Program-made: the position numbers and the translations under genes
The notes under the pieces: generated by a model
What the model was told of the DNA's origin: nothing
What the model saw: only the letters and a program-made list of their open reading frames with translations
Databases searched by the model: none
Assembly: GCF_900128905.1 (NCBI RefSeq)
Contig: NZ_FQTV01000009.1
Coordinates: 1-64,000 of the forward strand
Direction of reading: 5' to 3'
Origin: Bacteroides luti
GTDB taxonomy: Bacteria; Bacteroidota; Bacteroidia; Bacteroidales; Bacteroidaceae
Length of the DNA stretch: 64,000 bases
Part shown: positions 24,788 to 34,308 of the stretch, piece after piece
Position numbering within the stretch: the first letter of the stretch is position 1
How the letters are laid out: every line of letters begins with the position of its first letter

Positions 24788-25849
24788 TTAAAGTCCCATA
24801 CACTCGCGGTAAAAATCGAACATTTCGAATATTTCGTCTTTATCTGCAGATTGATTGATGCATATTTCTCCTACATCTTTTAGTAGAGTGAAATTGATAA
24901 TACCTGCTGTATTCTTCTTATCGTGAAGCATGTATGCATATAATTTGTCGTATATCTTGCAGTCAATGCTGAAACAGCCATAATTCTCTTTGATAAACTG
25001 AACGGTTTGCCTTAATTTATCTGTTGGGAAGCCTGTCTTTACTGATGAAAGGTAAAGTTCGCAAACAATTCCCCATGCTACAGCGTAACCATGCAGAACA
25101 GGACGATCTTCTTCAAACGAAAGACTTTCGAAAGCATGGCCAACTGTGTGTCCCAAATTAAGTGCTTTACGGATGCCTTGTTCGTATGGATCTTGCTCTA
25201 CAATATCTTCTTTTATTTGCACAGATTTACCCACCAGCTCTTTCAACCTGGTATAATCAAGGTTGTCAGTTGGAAAGTTGAGTAGCTCCGCCCAATGTTC
25301 AGTATTACTTATAAGCCCGTGTTTCAGCATTTCGGCATAACCCGAAAAGAAATTCTCTTTATCAAGAGTCTTTAAGAACTCTGTTTCAATCAACACACTA
25401 CTTGCCGGAGCAAATGCGCCGATTTCGTTCTTTAATCCATTGAAATTAATCCCGGTTTTTCCTCCAACGGAAGCATCGACCATTGATAAAAGAGTAGTAG
25501 GAATATTGATATATCTGATACCTCTTTTAAAGGTTGCAGCAGCGAAACCACCAAGGTCGGTAGTCATTCCCCCACCTAAATTAATAAGTAATGAGTGACG
25601 GGTTGCACCTTTTTGGCTCAGTTGTGTCCATACATGAGACAATGTTTCGATATTTTTATTCAAATCTCCTGCAGGTATCGTTACAGAGATTGCATTATTG
25701 TTATTCAATAGTTTATTGATAGCCGGCAGGCAGTGAAGTTCTGTGTTTTCGTCTGTCAGAATAAAAAGCTTATCATATGACTTGCTATTCATTGCACCAA
25801 GCAGATCTTTTTCTAATTCATCGCAAAGAATTACCTCTTGTTTGTTCAT
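24788..25849 (-). CDS. aroB: 3-dehydroquinate synthase
   Basis: Second enzyme of the shikimate pathway, 353 residues, NAD- and zinc-dependent; it cyclises DAHP to 3-dehydroquinate. Signatures: NAD-binding GGGMTTDLGGFAAATF, IPTTLLSMVDASVGGKTGIN, EMLKHGLI and the zinc-binding LNLGHTVGHAFES and LHGYAVAWG. Length is normal. It has a textbook promoter (TTTG-N19-TAAGTTTG, 25893-25923) about 43 bp upstream and is divergent from the outer-membrane barrel gene. tRNA-Pro lies downstream on the same strand. Confidence 0.97.
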   Translation of the reverse strand: MNKQEVILCDELEKDLLGAMNSKSYDKLFILTDENTELHCLPAINKLLNNNNAISVTIPAGDLNKNIETLSHVWTQLSQKGATRHSLLINLGGGMTTDLGGFAAATFKRGIRYINIPTTLLSMVDASVGGKTGINFNGLKNEIGAFAPASSVLIETEFLKTLDKENFFSGYAEMLKHGLISNTEHWAELLNFPTDNLDYTRLKELVGKSVQIKEDIVEQDPYEQGIRKALNLGHTVGHAFESLSFEEDRPVLHGYAVAWGIVCELYLSSVKTGFPTDKLRQTVQFIKENYGCFSIDCKIYDKLYAYMLHDKKNTAGIINFTLLKDVGEICINQSADKDEIFEMFDFYRECMGL

Positions 25850-25892
25850 ATCCCTGGGAGTTAAATTGATTGAACTTTTATGTTTTCGGTTG

Positions 25893-25923
25893 CAAACTTA
25901 CGCTAAAAAGGTCGAAAAGCAAA
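25893..25923 (-). promoter_or_regulatory. aroB promoter
   Basis: On the minus strand TTTG (25920-25923), a 19-bp spacer and TAAGTTTG (25893-25900) match the Bacteroidetes consensus at every defined position. The aroB start codon is 43 bp downstream. Confidence 0.8.
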
Positions 25924-26039
25924 ACAATTTAGTTATTTAAGCAAATTCTATAATTCCAGTGATTAAACCTTTCTTGGTTTTCAATGTCATAAGAATACAA
26001 ACATTCTTTTATATTGTATATATAATGATAGAATTATTC

Positions 26040-28913
26040 ATGAAACACAAATTGACATTATTGATTTTGTGCTTATTCAGCACTCTTTCCTTAGAGGCAC
26101 AGACCGACCGTGCTTTGATTTCGGGAAAGCTTCTCGACAACACGACAAAAACGCCGGTTGAGCAAGCAGCTATTCGTGTGCTTTCTTTGCCAGACAGCAC
26201 TTTTGTAACCGGAGTCTCAAGTAAAAAAGACGGCTCTTTTTCCATTTCAAGTCTTAAAAAAGGACGCTATGTAATAAAGGTGTCATTTATAGGTTATGCT
26301 ACCGTTGCAAAGCCATTTCAAATTACGTCTACAAAAGCTTCTGCTAATTTAGGTGAGATTTTGCTGAAACCTGATGCTGTTATGCTGAAAGGTACAGTTG
26401 TAACTGCTGAGGCTCCACCGGTAACAGTTGTTGAAGATACAATGGTTTATAATGCGTCTGCTTACCGTACTCAGGAAGGTGCAATGCTTGAAGAGTTAGT
26501 CAAGAAACTTCCGGGAGCAGAGGTAAGTTCCGAAGGAAAAGTAACTATTAACGGTAAGGAAGTAAAGAAGATAATGGTGGATGGAAAAGAATTCTTTAGT
26601 GATGACCCTAAAGTTGCAATGAAGAATCTGCCTGTTAATATGGTTGAGAATGTTAAAGCGTACGATAAGAAGTCTGACTTAGCCCGAATAACAGGAATTG
26701 ATGATGGAGATGAAGAAACTGTTCTTGACCTGACTGTAAAGAAAGGAATGAAGAAAGGATGGATTGGAAATGTTATAACTGGTACGGGAAGTCAAAATAG
26801 ATATGAAGCTGGATTAATGGCTAGCCAGTTTAAAGATAATTCCCAAGTTACAGTTATTGGATCTGCTAACAATACCAATAATCAGGGATTCTCTGAATTT
26901 GGAGATGCCGGACAAGGCATGAGCGGAAATGCCGGATCGGGTATTAATGCAACAAAGTCAATAGGTTTAAACTTTGCTAAAGAAAATGATAAAATAGAAC
27001 TTGGTGGTAATGTAAAGTATGGTAGATCGGATGCTGATGCTAAAATGAAAAGTACTTCAGAAACATTTCTGGGAAATAGTTCTTCATTTGGAACCAATAA
27101 CAATTCATCAAGACGTTTTAGAGATGATGTAAATGGAAACTTCCGTTTGGAATGGAAACCAGATACTCTTACTAATATTATATTCCGCCCAAATGTGTCT
27201 TATTCAAAAACGAATAGTATAAGCGGTGGTAATTCTACTACATCTAATAATAGTCATCAGTTGGTTAACACTAGGGTCTCTACTTCAAATAACCTTTCCG
27301 ATTATGTTTCTATGAGTGGAAACTTACAGATAAACAGAAAACTTAATAATAAAGGTAGAAGTGTTACTTTTCGAGCTGAGTACGGATATAATAATAATGC
27401 TTCTGATAAGTACTCATATGCCAATACTTATTTTAACCTTCTTGACAAAACTGATCTTAAAGATCAATACATTGATAATACAGGTAAAGGATTTAACTAT
27501 CGCTTACAGGCAATCTATATTGAACCAATATTCGATAAACGTTTTCTTCAGTTTAGATATAGTTATCAGAATAAATATTCTGCTTCGGATAAGTACTCTT
27601 ATGCTGCTTCGGAAAATTATGGACCCACAATCGGTTACCAAGATAAGATTTATAACAGCGATTATGTAGACTCATTAAGTAACTGTTTGAGTAACCGTTA
27701 TGCTACAAATCAGTTTGAACTTTCTATGAGAACAATCCGCACTAAATATATGTATAATATTGGTATTAGTCTGGAACCTCAATCTTCAAAAAGTAAAACC
27801 ACTGTTGGACCAAATAAGGGAAAAGACCTTTCTCAGAGCGTGCTAAACTTTTCACCAACATTTGATATGCATTATCGCTTCTCAAAGCAAAAACAATTAC
27901 GATTTATGTATAGAGGAAGCAGTAGTGCTCCAGATATAAATAATCTGCAAGCAGTTATTGACAAGACAGATACGTTGAATATCAAGTATGGTAATCCAAA
28001 TCTAAAGCCTTCTTACAGCAACCGTTTAATGTTGTTCTTTAATAACTACATGAAGGAAAGCCAAAGCAGTGTTATGGCTCATTTAAACTTTAGTAATACA
28101 TTAAACAGTGTTGCTAGTAAAATGAGATATAATCAGAATACAGGTGGTAAAATTACCGATTTGGTTAATGTAAATGGTAACTGGAGCGCTAATGGATTCT
28201 TAAACTACAATACTCCTCTAAAAAATAAGAAATTTACGATCAGTACTTTTTCCAATGCTTCTTTCAGTGATGCTGTAAGTTATACCAGTATTTCTGCAAA
28301 CTCTGCTGCTGAAGCGCAAAAGAGTACAACACATAATATGAATCTTTCACAGCGTTTGAGTGGAAACTTTAGATGTGATCTTTTAGATTTCACTTTAAAT
28401 GGATCAATCCGATACTCTTTAGCTAAAAATAGTTTGCAGGTAAATAGTAATCGTGAAACATTTGATTACACAGTAGGTAGTAGCACAAATATAAACCTTC
28501 CATGGAGTATTTATCTTTCATCTGATGTGAATTACAATATCAAGAATGGATATAGTGGTAGCTATAAGAAGAACCAAGTGATGTGGAATGCTCAGTTATC
28601 AAAGACTTTCTTGAGAGGTAATAATGCTACTCTTCGTTTTAAGATATATGATATTCTTCATCAGCAAAGTAATTTGAGCCGTACTATTACGGAAACAATG
28701 ATGCAGGACACAGAATATAATACATTGGGTAGTTACTTCATGGTTCATTTTGTTTATCGCTTTAACACGTTAGGCAAGAATGCACCTTCCAGACGAGGTT
28801 TTGACAGACATGGTCCGTATGATGGACCTCGTGATAGACCTCGGGGTGGTGACAGACCTCCAATGGGTGGCGGTGGCTTCGGCGGTCCTGGCGGTGGCCC
28901 TGGTATGATGTAG
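26040..28913 (+). CDS. Outer-membrane beta-barrel protein with carboxypeptidase-regulatory-like domain
   Basis: A 957-residue outer-membrane protein if started at the ATG at 26040, which gives a clean signal peptide (MKHKLTLLILCLFSTLSLEA); upstream ATGs at 26025 and 25959 would bury it. Next come a CarboxypepD_reg-like domain (residues 25-100), a plug-like region (EEMLEELVKKLPGAEV, KKIMVDGKEFFSDDP) and a large barrel rich in aromatic/serine strands. It resembles the TonB-receptor-like OMP_b-brl_3 group, but no SusD partner follows, so its substrate is unclear. The tail after residue 915 is a glycine/proline/arginine-rich repeat (DGPRDRPRGG and GGGGFGGPGGGPG), which would be exposed or disordered. 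Confidence 0.88.
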   Translation: MKHKLTLLILCLFSTLSLEAQTDRALISGKLLDNTTKTPVEQAAIRVLSLPDSTFVTGVSSKKDGSFSISSLKKGRYVIKVSFIGYATVAKPFQITSTKASANLGEILLKPDAVMLKGTVVTAEAPPVTVVEDTMVYNASAYRTQEGAMLEELVKKLPGAEVSSEGKVTINGKEVKKIMVDGKEFFSDDPKVAMKNLPVNMVENVKAYDKKSDLARITGIDDGDEETVLDLTVKKGMKKGWIGNVITGTGSQNRYEAGLMASQFKDNSQVTVIGSANNTNNQGFSEFGDAGQGMSGNAGSGINATKSIGLNFAKENDKIELGGNVKYGRSDADAKMKSTSETFLGNSSSFGTNNNSSRRFRDDVNGNFRLEWKPDTLTNIIFRPNVSYSKTNSISGGNSTTSNNSHQLVNTRVSTSNNLSDYVSMSGNLQINRKLNNKGRSVTFRAEYGYNNNASDKYSYANTYFNLLDKTDLKDQYIDNTGKGFNYRLQAIYIEPIFDKRFLQFRYSYQNKYSASDKYSYAASENYGPTIGYQDKIYNSDYVDSLSNCLSNRYATNQFELSMRTIRTKYMYNIGISLEPQSSKSKTTVGPNKGKDLSQSVLNFSPTFDMHYRFSKQKQLRFMYRGSSSAPDINNLQAVIDKTDTLNIKYGNPNLKPSYSNRLMLFFNNYMKESQSSVMAHLNFSNTLNSVASKMRYNQNTGGKITDLVNVNGNWSANGFLNYNTPLKNKKFTISTFSNASFSDAVSYTSISANSAAEAQKSTTHNMNLSQRLSGNFRCDLLDFTLNGSIRYSLAKNSLQVNSNRETFDYTVGSSTNINLPWSIYLSSDVNYNIKNGYSGSYKKNQVMWNAQLSKTFLRGNNATLRFKIYDILHQQSNLSRTITETMMQDTEYNTLGSYFMVHFVYRFNTLGKNAPSRRGFDRHGPYDGPRDRPRGGDRPPMGGGGFGGPGGGPGMM

Positions 28914-29000
28914 TTATTTAATTCTTTTAACTAGATATGCCGTTCTTTATCCATTTTTATGTATATTTGCTTATTGTTGAATAATAAGTGATTAGTTATA

Positions 29001-30437
29001 ATGGATTGGAGCGGCATATTTAATGAAATATTCTCAGTAATCTATAATATACTTTACTTTGGTGTAATTATAGGGATGATTATAATTGTCATCCTCGATA
29101 ATCGTAACCCTGTAAAGACTATGGCATGGATACTTGTCCTTTCTTTCCTTCCATTAGTTGGCTTAGTCTTTTACTTTTTCTTTGGAAGAAGTACTCGCCG
29201 CGAAAGAATTATCAGTAAAAAAAGTTATAACCGTTTGATGAAAAAGCCGATGGCTGAGTTCGTTGCCCAGGAATCTTATGAATTACCGGCCGATCAGTAT
29301 CAGGTTGCTCAGCTTTTTCGTAATACCAATCAGGCTCTTCCTTTTGAAGGTAATGAGGTTGATATATACACAGATGGGTATACTAAACTTCACGCTCTGA
29401 TAAGAGAGATGATGCGTGCCAAACATCATATTCATTTAGAATACTATATTTTTGAAAACGACCCGGTAGGTCGTCTTGTTCGTGATGTCTTGATAGAAAA
29501 AGCTCGGCAGGGTGTTGAGGTTCGTTTAATATATGACGATGTGGGCTGCTGGCATGTTCCTAACCGTTTCTTTGAAGAAATGGTTGAGGCCGGAATAAAT
29601 GCAAGAGCTTTTCTAAAAGTACGGTTTCCTCTTTTTACAAGCAAAGTAAACTATCGTAATCACCGGAAGATTGTTGTTATAGACGGTCGCGTGGGATTCG
29701 TGGGAGGAATGAATATTGCCCTGAGATATATGCGCGGTTTCGACTGGGGAATATGGAGAGATACGCATGTAATGATTAAAGGGAAGGCTGTACATGGACT
29801 TCAGACATCATTCTTACTCGACTGGTTCTTTGTAGACCAGACATTATTGACTTCATCAAAGTTTTTTCCGGCTTTAGACTCTAAAGGAGATTCTCTTGCA
29901 CAGATTGTTACAAGCGAACCAACTGCAGAGTGGAAAGAAATAATGCAGGGGTTATGCCTGGCGATTTGTAGTGCTAAGGAGTATTTTTATATTCAAACGC
30001 CCTATTTCTTGCCTACTGAACCTATTCTTGCGGCATTACAAACAGCTGCATTGGCAGGAGTAGACGTTCGCTTAATGCTTCCTGAGCATGCGGATTCTAC
30101 AATTACCCATCTGGCTTCCCGATCATATCTGAAAGATGTGCTTAAAGCCGGCGTAAAGGTGTTCTTTTATCAGAAAGGTTTCCTTCACTCTAAGCTAATG
30201 GTTTCGGATGATGCACTTTCTACTGTTGGTTCTACCAACATGGATTTCCGGAGCTTTGAGCACAATTTCGAAGTGAATGCTTTTATGTACGACGAACCTA
30301 CTGCGCTCCGTATGAAAGAAATATTCCTTCAAGATCAGCGCGACAGCATTCCTGTTTATCTTAAGAACTGGGAGAAACGACCAACTGGTCAGAAAGTAAA
30401 AGAATCCGTAGTCAGAGTACTTAGTCCTTTGCTTTAG
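29001..30437 (+). CDS. cls: Cardiolipin synthase
   Basis: Phospholipase-D superfamily enzyme of 478 residues that makes cardiolipin from two phosphatidylglycerol molecules or a related donor. Two HKD motifs are visible: HRKIVVIDG (H221) and HSKLMVSDD (H396). Two membrane spans at the N-terminus (about 14-34 and 42-60) include the PLDc_N sequence GMIIIVILDNRNPVKTMAWI. It should act at the inner membrane. It lies 87 bp after the barrel gene; TATATTTG at 28962-28969 is a possible -7 element. Its 3' end overlaps rsmD by 17 bp, tail to tail. Confidence 0.95.
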   Translation: MDWSGIFNEIFSVIYNILYFGVIIGMIIIVILDNRNPVKTMAWILVLSFLPLVGLVFYFFFGRSTRRERIISKKSYNRLMKKPMAEFVAQESYELPADQYQVAQLFRNTNQALPFEGNEVDIYTDGYTKLHALIREMMRAKHHIHLEYYIFENDPVGRLVRDVLIEKARQGVEVRLIYDDVGCWHVPNRFFEEMVEAGINARAFLKVRFPLFTSKVNYRNHRKIVVIDGRVGFVGGMNIALRYMRGFDWGIWRDTHVMIKGKAVHGLQTSFLLDWFFVDQTLLTSSKFFPALDSKGDSLAQIVTSEPTAEWKEIMQGLCLAICSAKEYFYIQTPYFLPTEPILAALQTAALAGVDVRLMLPEHADSTITHLASRSYLKDVLKAGVKVFFYQKGFLHSKLMVSDDALSTVGSTNMDFRSFEHNFEVNAFMYDEPTALRMKEIFLQDQRDSIPVYLKNWEKRPTGQKVKESVVRVLSPLL

Positions 30438-30969
30438 AAAAAATAGAGAAGTTTACGCTTCCGTATACTCTTCTTTCTATAAAGTGAGGATTATCTTCAA
30501 AGTTATTCTCTTTCCCGTGTTCCAATATAAATATACCATCTTCTTTAAGCAGATCTTTCTCGAAAATAATCCGTGGAATATCCGCAAGGTTGGGTAGGGC
30601 ATAGGGAGGATCGGCAAAGATAAAGTCGAACTTCTCGCGAGTAGAATCAAGGAATTTGAATACATCGCCGCGAATAGGAAAACACTTGTCGGTCTTTAGC
30701 ATTTCCATTACTTTGCAGATGAAAGAGTAATGCGCCGGATCTTTTTCTACAGAGATAACTTTATCGCATCCGCGCGAAACCAGCTCAACACTAATGCTAC
30801 CAGTTCCTGCAAACAAGTCGAGAGCGGTAACGCCATCGTCAAGATCTAAATAATTATTGCAGATAACATTGAAAATGTTCTCCTTTGCAAAATCTGTAGT
30901 AGGACGTGCTTTAAATGTTTTTGGCACATCAAATCTTCTTCTCTTATATATTCCGCCTATAACTCGCAT
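30421..30969 (-). CDS. rsmD: 16S rRNA (guanine(966)-N(2))-methyltransferase
   Basis: SAM-dependent methyltransferase of 182 residues. The SAM site is DLFAGTGSISVEL, the catalytic N-methyltransferase motif is DPPYALP, and the family opening MRVIGGIYKRRRF is present. It should methylate G966 in the 30S subunit. Its start overlaps the end of the DUF3822 gene by 13 bp, so the two are one operon. It also overlaps cls by 17 bp in the opposite direction. Confidence 0.95.
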   Translation of the reverse strand: MRVIGGIYKRRRFDVPKTFKARPTTDFAKENIFNVICNNYLDLDDGVTALDLFAGTGSISVELVSRGCDKVISVEKDPAHYSFICKVMEMLKTDKCFPIRGDVFKFLDSTREKFDFIFADPPYALPNLADIPRIIFEKDLLKEDGIFILEHGKENNFEDNPHFIERRVYGSVNFSIFSKAKD

Positions 30970-31793
30970 AATGATAAAATTTGTAGATCGAAGGGAATGT
31001 CTTCAACCTTCGACAGTTCGTTTAATGAAAACTCTTTCTCGGGACTTATTACGAATAATTGCCTTACAAATTGCTTTAACCCGTTGGCTACTGATTCCTT
31101 GTTTGGAGAATTACCCATCAGATGAAGCTCGTCTCTTTCCTGATTAAAATCGAGTTGTTTCCACACATAAAGCAGGTAGTAAATAATGTCTGCAGTTTCG
31201 CTGCATTTGAAATTATTAATCAATAGCACCTTTCCACGATCATAGCACATTACATCTACCGAACTCTTCCTAAGATAAGCAAACATCTTCAGGTTATTAC
31301 CCTGCTTACTGCGTCCCGAAAGATATTCTGTAAGAGGGCTGGCCTGGCAATAGAAATGTGCATCCGGAAATTGGTCCAGAATCTGCCAATGGGCGCTTTT
31401 ATCTACCGCAAATGCAACCACAACGTTGGCTTTTTTCAAAATGTTATAAAGAACAATCTCGTTCTCGTTACGAGTGTGACTATGATAAAGTATTGTTTCA
31501 ACCTGTTCGTCCTCGAAAAGTTCAAAAGGAATCAGGGTGAACTTCTTTGTAACCACCATGACATTGACTTTCCTGTAAGCTTGCTTCAGGAAATCGTTCT
31601 CTTTAATCGCCTCTTTTACGTTGGCAGCCATCGATAAATTTTCATGGGTATCCTTCTTAAAGAATCGGTAAGCCTTTTCTTGAGCAGGATTGTAGATGGA
31701 ATAAGAGAACTCTTCCGCGCTCAGGCGAACGGACAAGGTACATTGTTCTGTATTGGATAAATCAATTGGCGATATGCTCAACTTCTCAGTCAT
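30957..31793 (-). CDS. DUF3822 family protein
   Basis: A 278-residue cytoplasmic protein of the DUF3822 family, which in Bacteroidetes commonly precedes rsmD. The sequence (YLRKSSVDVMCYDRGKVLLINNF and nearby) resembles an actin-like ATPase fold that has lost its key residues, similar to the pilus-assembly PilM group, but this is inference. No membrane segment is visible. Its 3' end overlaps the rsmD start by 13 bp, which implies translational coupling. It is divergent from the RecD-like helicase gene, with 91 bp between starts. Confidence 0.85.
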   Translation of the reverse strand: MTEKLSISPIDLSNTEQCTLSVRLSAEEFSYSIYNPAQEKAYRFFKKDTHENLSMAANVKEAIKENDFLKQAYRKVNVMVVTKKFTLIPFELFEDEQVETILYHSHTRNENEIVLYNILKKANVVVAFAVDKSAHWQILDQFPDAHFYCQASPLTEYLSGRSKQGNNLKMFAYLRKSSVDVMCYDRGKVLLINNFKCSETADIIYYLLYVWKQLDFNQERDELHLMGNSPNKESVANGLKQFVRQLFVISPEKEFSLNELSKVEDIPFDLQILSLCEL

Positions 31794-31884
31794 GTTATGG
31801 CATTTGAAAAAAAGAATAATGGCGCGTTGCGCAGTAAATCTCTTTTTTGTTTTTATATTCGTAGCACAAATATAAAAACAAAAA

Positions 31885-33303
31885 ATGATTAATAGCTATT
31901 TGATTGGGCAAATAAAGGAAAATTTCCCTTACGAGCTCACTTCTCAACAGTCTCAGGCAGTGGATGCTTTGGCCGATTTTCTGCTCTCTCCGGTAAACGA
32001 TTCTCTGTTCATTCTGCGTGGTTATGCCGGAACAGGTAAGACTTCTCTTGTAGCAGCGGTGGTAAAGACTATGATGAAACTACAACAAAAAGCTATTCTT
32101 CTTGCACCTACCGGACGGGCAGCCAAGGTGTTATCTGTTTATTCCGGTCATCCGGCTTTTACGATTCATAAAAAAATATATCGTCAACAGTCATTCAGCA
32201 ACGAACTCTCTAATTTCTCTATAAACGATAACCTTCATCAGCACACTCTTTTCATTGTTGATGAGGCTTCCATGATTTCTAACGACGGACTTTCAAGCTC
32301 ATCTTTCGGAACGGGACGCCTGCTCGACGATTTGGTTCAGTATGTTTACTCCGGGCAAGGCTGCCGATTACTATTGATGGGCGATACAGCACAGCTTCCT
32401 CCGGTTGGAGAGGAGGAGAGTCCGGCACTCACAGCCGAAGTTCTTCAGGGATACGGATTGGCTGTGCGGGAGATGGACTTAACTCAGGTGGTGCGCCAGT
32501 TGGGCGATTCGGGTATTTTGTGGAATGCCACGGCGTTGCGCCAGCTTATTGCGGATGGAGATGCTTTTGCATTGCCAAAAATTAAGGTTACAGGCTTTCC
32601 GGATATTCGGGTGTTGCCGGGCGACGAGCTGATTGAAGAGATTAGCAGTTGTTATGATAAGGTGGGAATGGACGAAACAATCGTTGTGTGCCGATCTAAT
32701 AAACGGGCAAATATCTATAATAAAGGAATACGTAACTCGATTCTTTATCGCGAAGAGGAGCTTAGCGGGGGAGATTTACTGATGGTGGCAAAGAATAACT
32801 ATTTCTGGACGGAGAAGTGTGCAGAGATCGACTTTATTGCCAATGGCGATATGGCTGTGGTTCGCCGTGTAAGACGAACACGCGAACTGTATGGCTTTCG
32901 TTTTGCCGATGTGCAGCTTACTTTTCCCGATTATCAGGACTTTGAGCTGGAAGCAACCGTGCTTCTCGATACGCTTCATACCGATGCTCCAGCACTCCCA
33001 AAGGCTGATAATGACCGGTTATTCTATACCATTCTGGAAGATTATGCCGATATCTCTACCAAGCGTGAGCGGATGAAAAAGATGAAAGCCGATCCGCATT
33101 ACAACGCCTTGCAGGTGAAATACGGATATGCCGTAACTTGTCACAAAGCTCAAGGCGGACAGTGGAAAAAGGTATTTCTTGATCAGGGATATATTTCGCC
33201 GGAAATGCTGACTCCCGACTATATTCGCTGGCTTTATACAGCCTTTACCCGTGCAACTGAGACGTTATATCTGGTCAATTATCCCAAGGATCAGGTGGAA
33301 TAA
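31885..33303 (+). CDS. RecD-like superfamily 1 DNA helicase
   Basis: ATP-dependent helicase of 472 residues, shorter than RecD2 because the N-terminal domain is absent. Walker A is GYAGTGKTS near residue 50, Walker B is IVDEASM, motif III is LLLMGDTAQLPPVG, and the C-terminal motifs QVVRQ and GYAVTCHKAQGGQW with YTAFTRATETLYLV fit the UvrD_C_2 domain. It should unwind DNA 5' to 3' in repair or recombination. No recB or recC neighbours are present. It is monocistronic, followed by a long noncoding stretch. Confidence 0.92.
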   Translation: MINSYLIGQIKENFPYELTSQQSQAVDALADFLLSPVNDSLFILRGYAGTGKTSLVAAVVKTMMKLQQKAILLAPTGRAAKVLSVYSGHPAFTIHKKIYRQQSFSNELSNFSINDNLHQHTLFIVDEASMISNDGLSSSSFGTGRLLDDLVQYVYSGQGCRLLLMGDTAQLPPVGEEESPALTAEVLQGYGLAVREMDLTQVVRQLGDSGILWNATALRQLIADGDAFALPKIKVTGFPDIRVLPGDELIEEISSCYDKVGMDETIVVCRSNKRANIYNKGIRNSILYREEELSGGDLLMVAKNNYFWTEKCAEIDFIANGDMAVVRRVRRTRELYGFRFADVQLTFPDYQDFELEATVLLDTLHTDAPALPKADNDRLFYTILEDYADISTKRERMKKMKADPHYNALQVKYGYAVTCHKAQGGQWKKVFLDQGYISPEMLTPDYIRWLYTAFTRATETLYLVNYPKDQVE

Positions 33304-33796
33304 AAGGGTAGATTGTATGGCTTTCTGTTTCTATTAATGGATCGTTCGAATAAGTTAAGGCAATCTTACTTGTTTCTTAATGCATTCTTTCTCCAATAGT
33401 TTTATAAATATAGTAGAGATAAAAGTAAAAAGGTGTAGACCTTTATATTTTTAGCTCTAGATATTATTTTGTTAACCCCTAGACTAAATTTAAAAACCTT
33501 CAAAACGTTTTAGCTAATACTTCACGAATAGTTAGCTTAATCACCTTGATAAGCCGACTAATAATTTTAGTGGAATCTATAATGATATAGGTGGAGAAAC
33601 TAATAATATTGTTGGGTTAGCAACCAATAGCTGAGGAATAATTTGTTTACTTTTAAACGATCTTAATCAAGCTTATTCGTAAGCATTGAGCAATAATAAT
33701 TGATAAATTGCTGTGATATTTTGGCGTGCCGTGTTACTAATCAATTAAATGTGCACATAACCCGTTTTAAAATAATTAAAAGTAATATTATGATAA
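33304..33796. other. Noncoding region between the helicase and ECF sigma genes
   Basis: A stretch of 493 bp with no convincing gene. AAAGGT (33429-33434) and ACCTTT (33439-33444) form a short hairpin that may terminate the helicase transcript. Codons 33536-33634 stay open for 32 codons to a TGA but lack a start codon and could be chance. I see no clear TTTG-N19-TAnnTTTG promoter for the sigma gene, which may use its own sigma type. Confidence 0.5.
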
Positions 33797-34303
33797 ATGA
33801 CTAAAGATAAACTAAGTGAGCAATTTCTTGGTGTCCTCGAAGAAAATACTGGAATAATAATTAAGGTTTCGAGAGCATATACAAATACTTCTCAAGATAG
33901 AGAAGATTTGATAAACGATATAGTTCTTGAGCTTTGGAAATCATTTGATAAATTTAAAGGTGATTCTAAAATTTCCACCTGGATATATAGAGTAGCTTTA
34001 AATACCTCGATGAATTACAAGCGGAAAAGGAAAAATGATTCTTTATTTATTTTCTTGAACGATTTTAAAAAAGAAGAGATATTACCTTGGCTTGTAGAAC
34101 CCGAAAGTTCATCAGAATCTGAAGTTTTATACGATTGTATTGATGAACTGAATGAGATTAATAAAGCCATTATACTGCTCTATCTTGACGGCAATTCACA
34201 TGATGAGATATCTACAATTATGGGTATTTCGAAAACAAATGTAGGCACGCGAATTAGTCGTATTAAAGAACAAATAAAGCAATTAGCTATTACTAAAATT
34301 TAA
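33797..34303 (+). CDS. ECF-type RNA polymerase sigma factor
   Basis: Sigma-70 family factor of 168 residues containing only regions 2 and 4. Region 2 is DLINDIVLELWKSFDKFKG with STWIYRVALNTSMNYKRK (about residues 36-80), and region 4 is the helix-turn-helix HDEISTIMGISKTNVGTRIS (about 133-152). It directs RNA polymerase to a special promoter set. The four-TM protein gene 5 bp downstream is the likely membrane anti-sigma factor. Unlike the FecI/FecR and TonB systems common here, no FecR-like gene or receptor follows. Confidence 0.93.
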   Translation: MTKDKLSEQFLGVLEENTGIIIKVSRAYTNTSQDREDLINDIVLELWKSFDKFKGDSKISTWIYRVALNTSMNYKRKRKNDSLFIFLNDFKKEEILPWLVEPESSSESEVLYDCIDELNEINKAIILLYLDGNSHDEISTIMGISKTNVGTRISRIKEQIKQLAITKI

Positions 34304-34308
34304 GAAGT

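Noticed and set aside
33536..33634. Remnant coding tail before the ECF sigma gene (32 open codons to a TGA)
   Set aside because: It has no start codon, is short, and an open stretch of this length is expected by chance in AT-rich DNA; I could not link it to a family.
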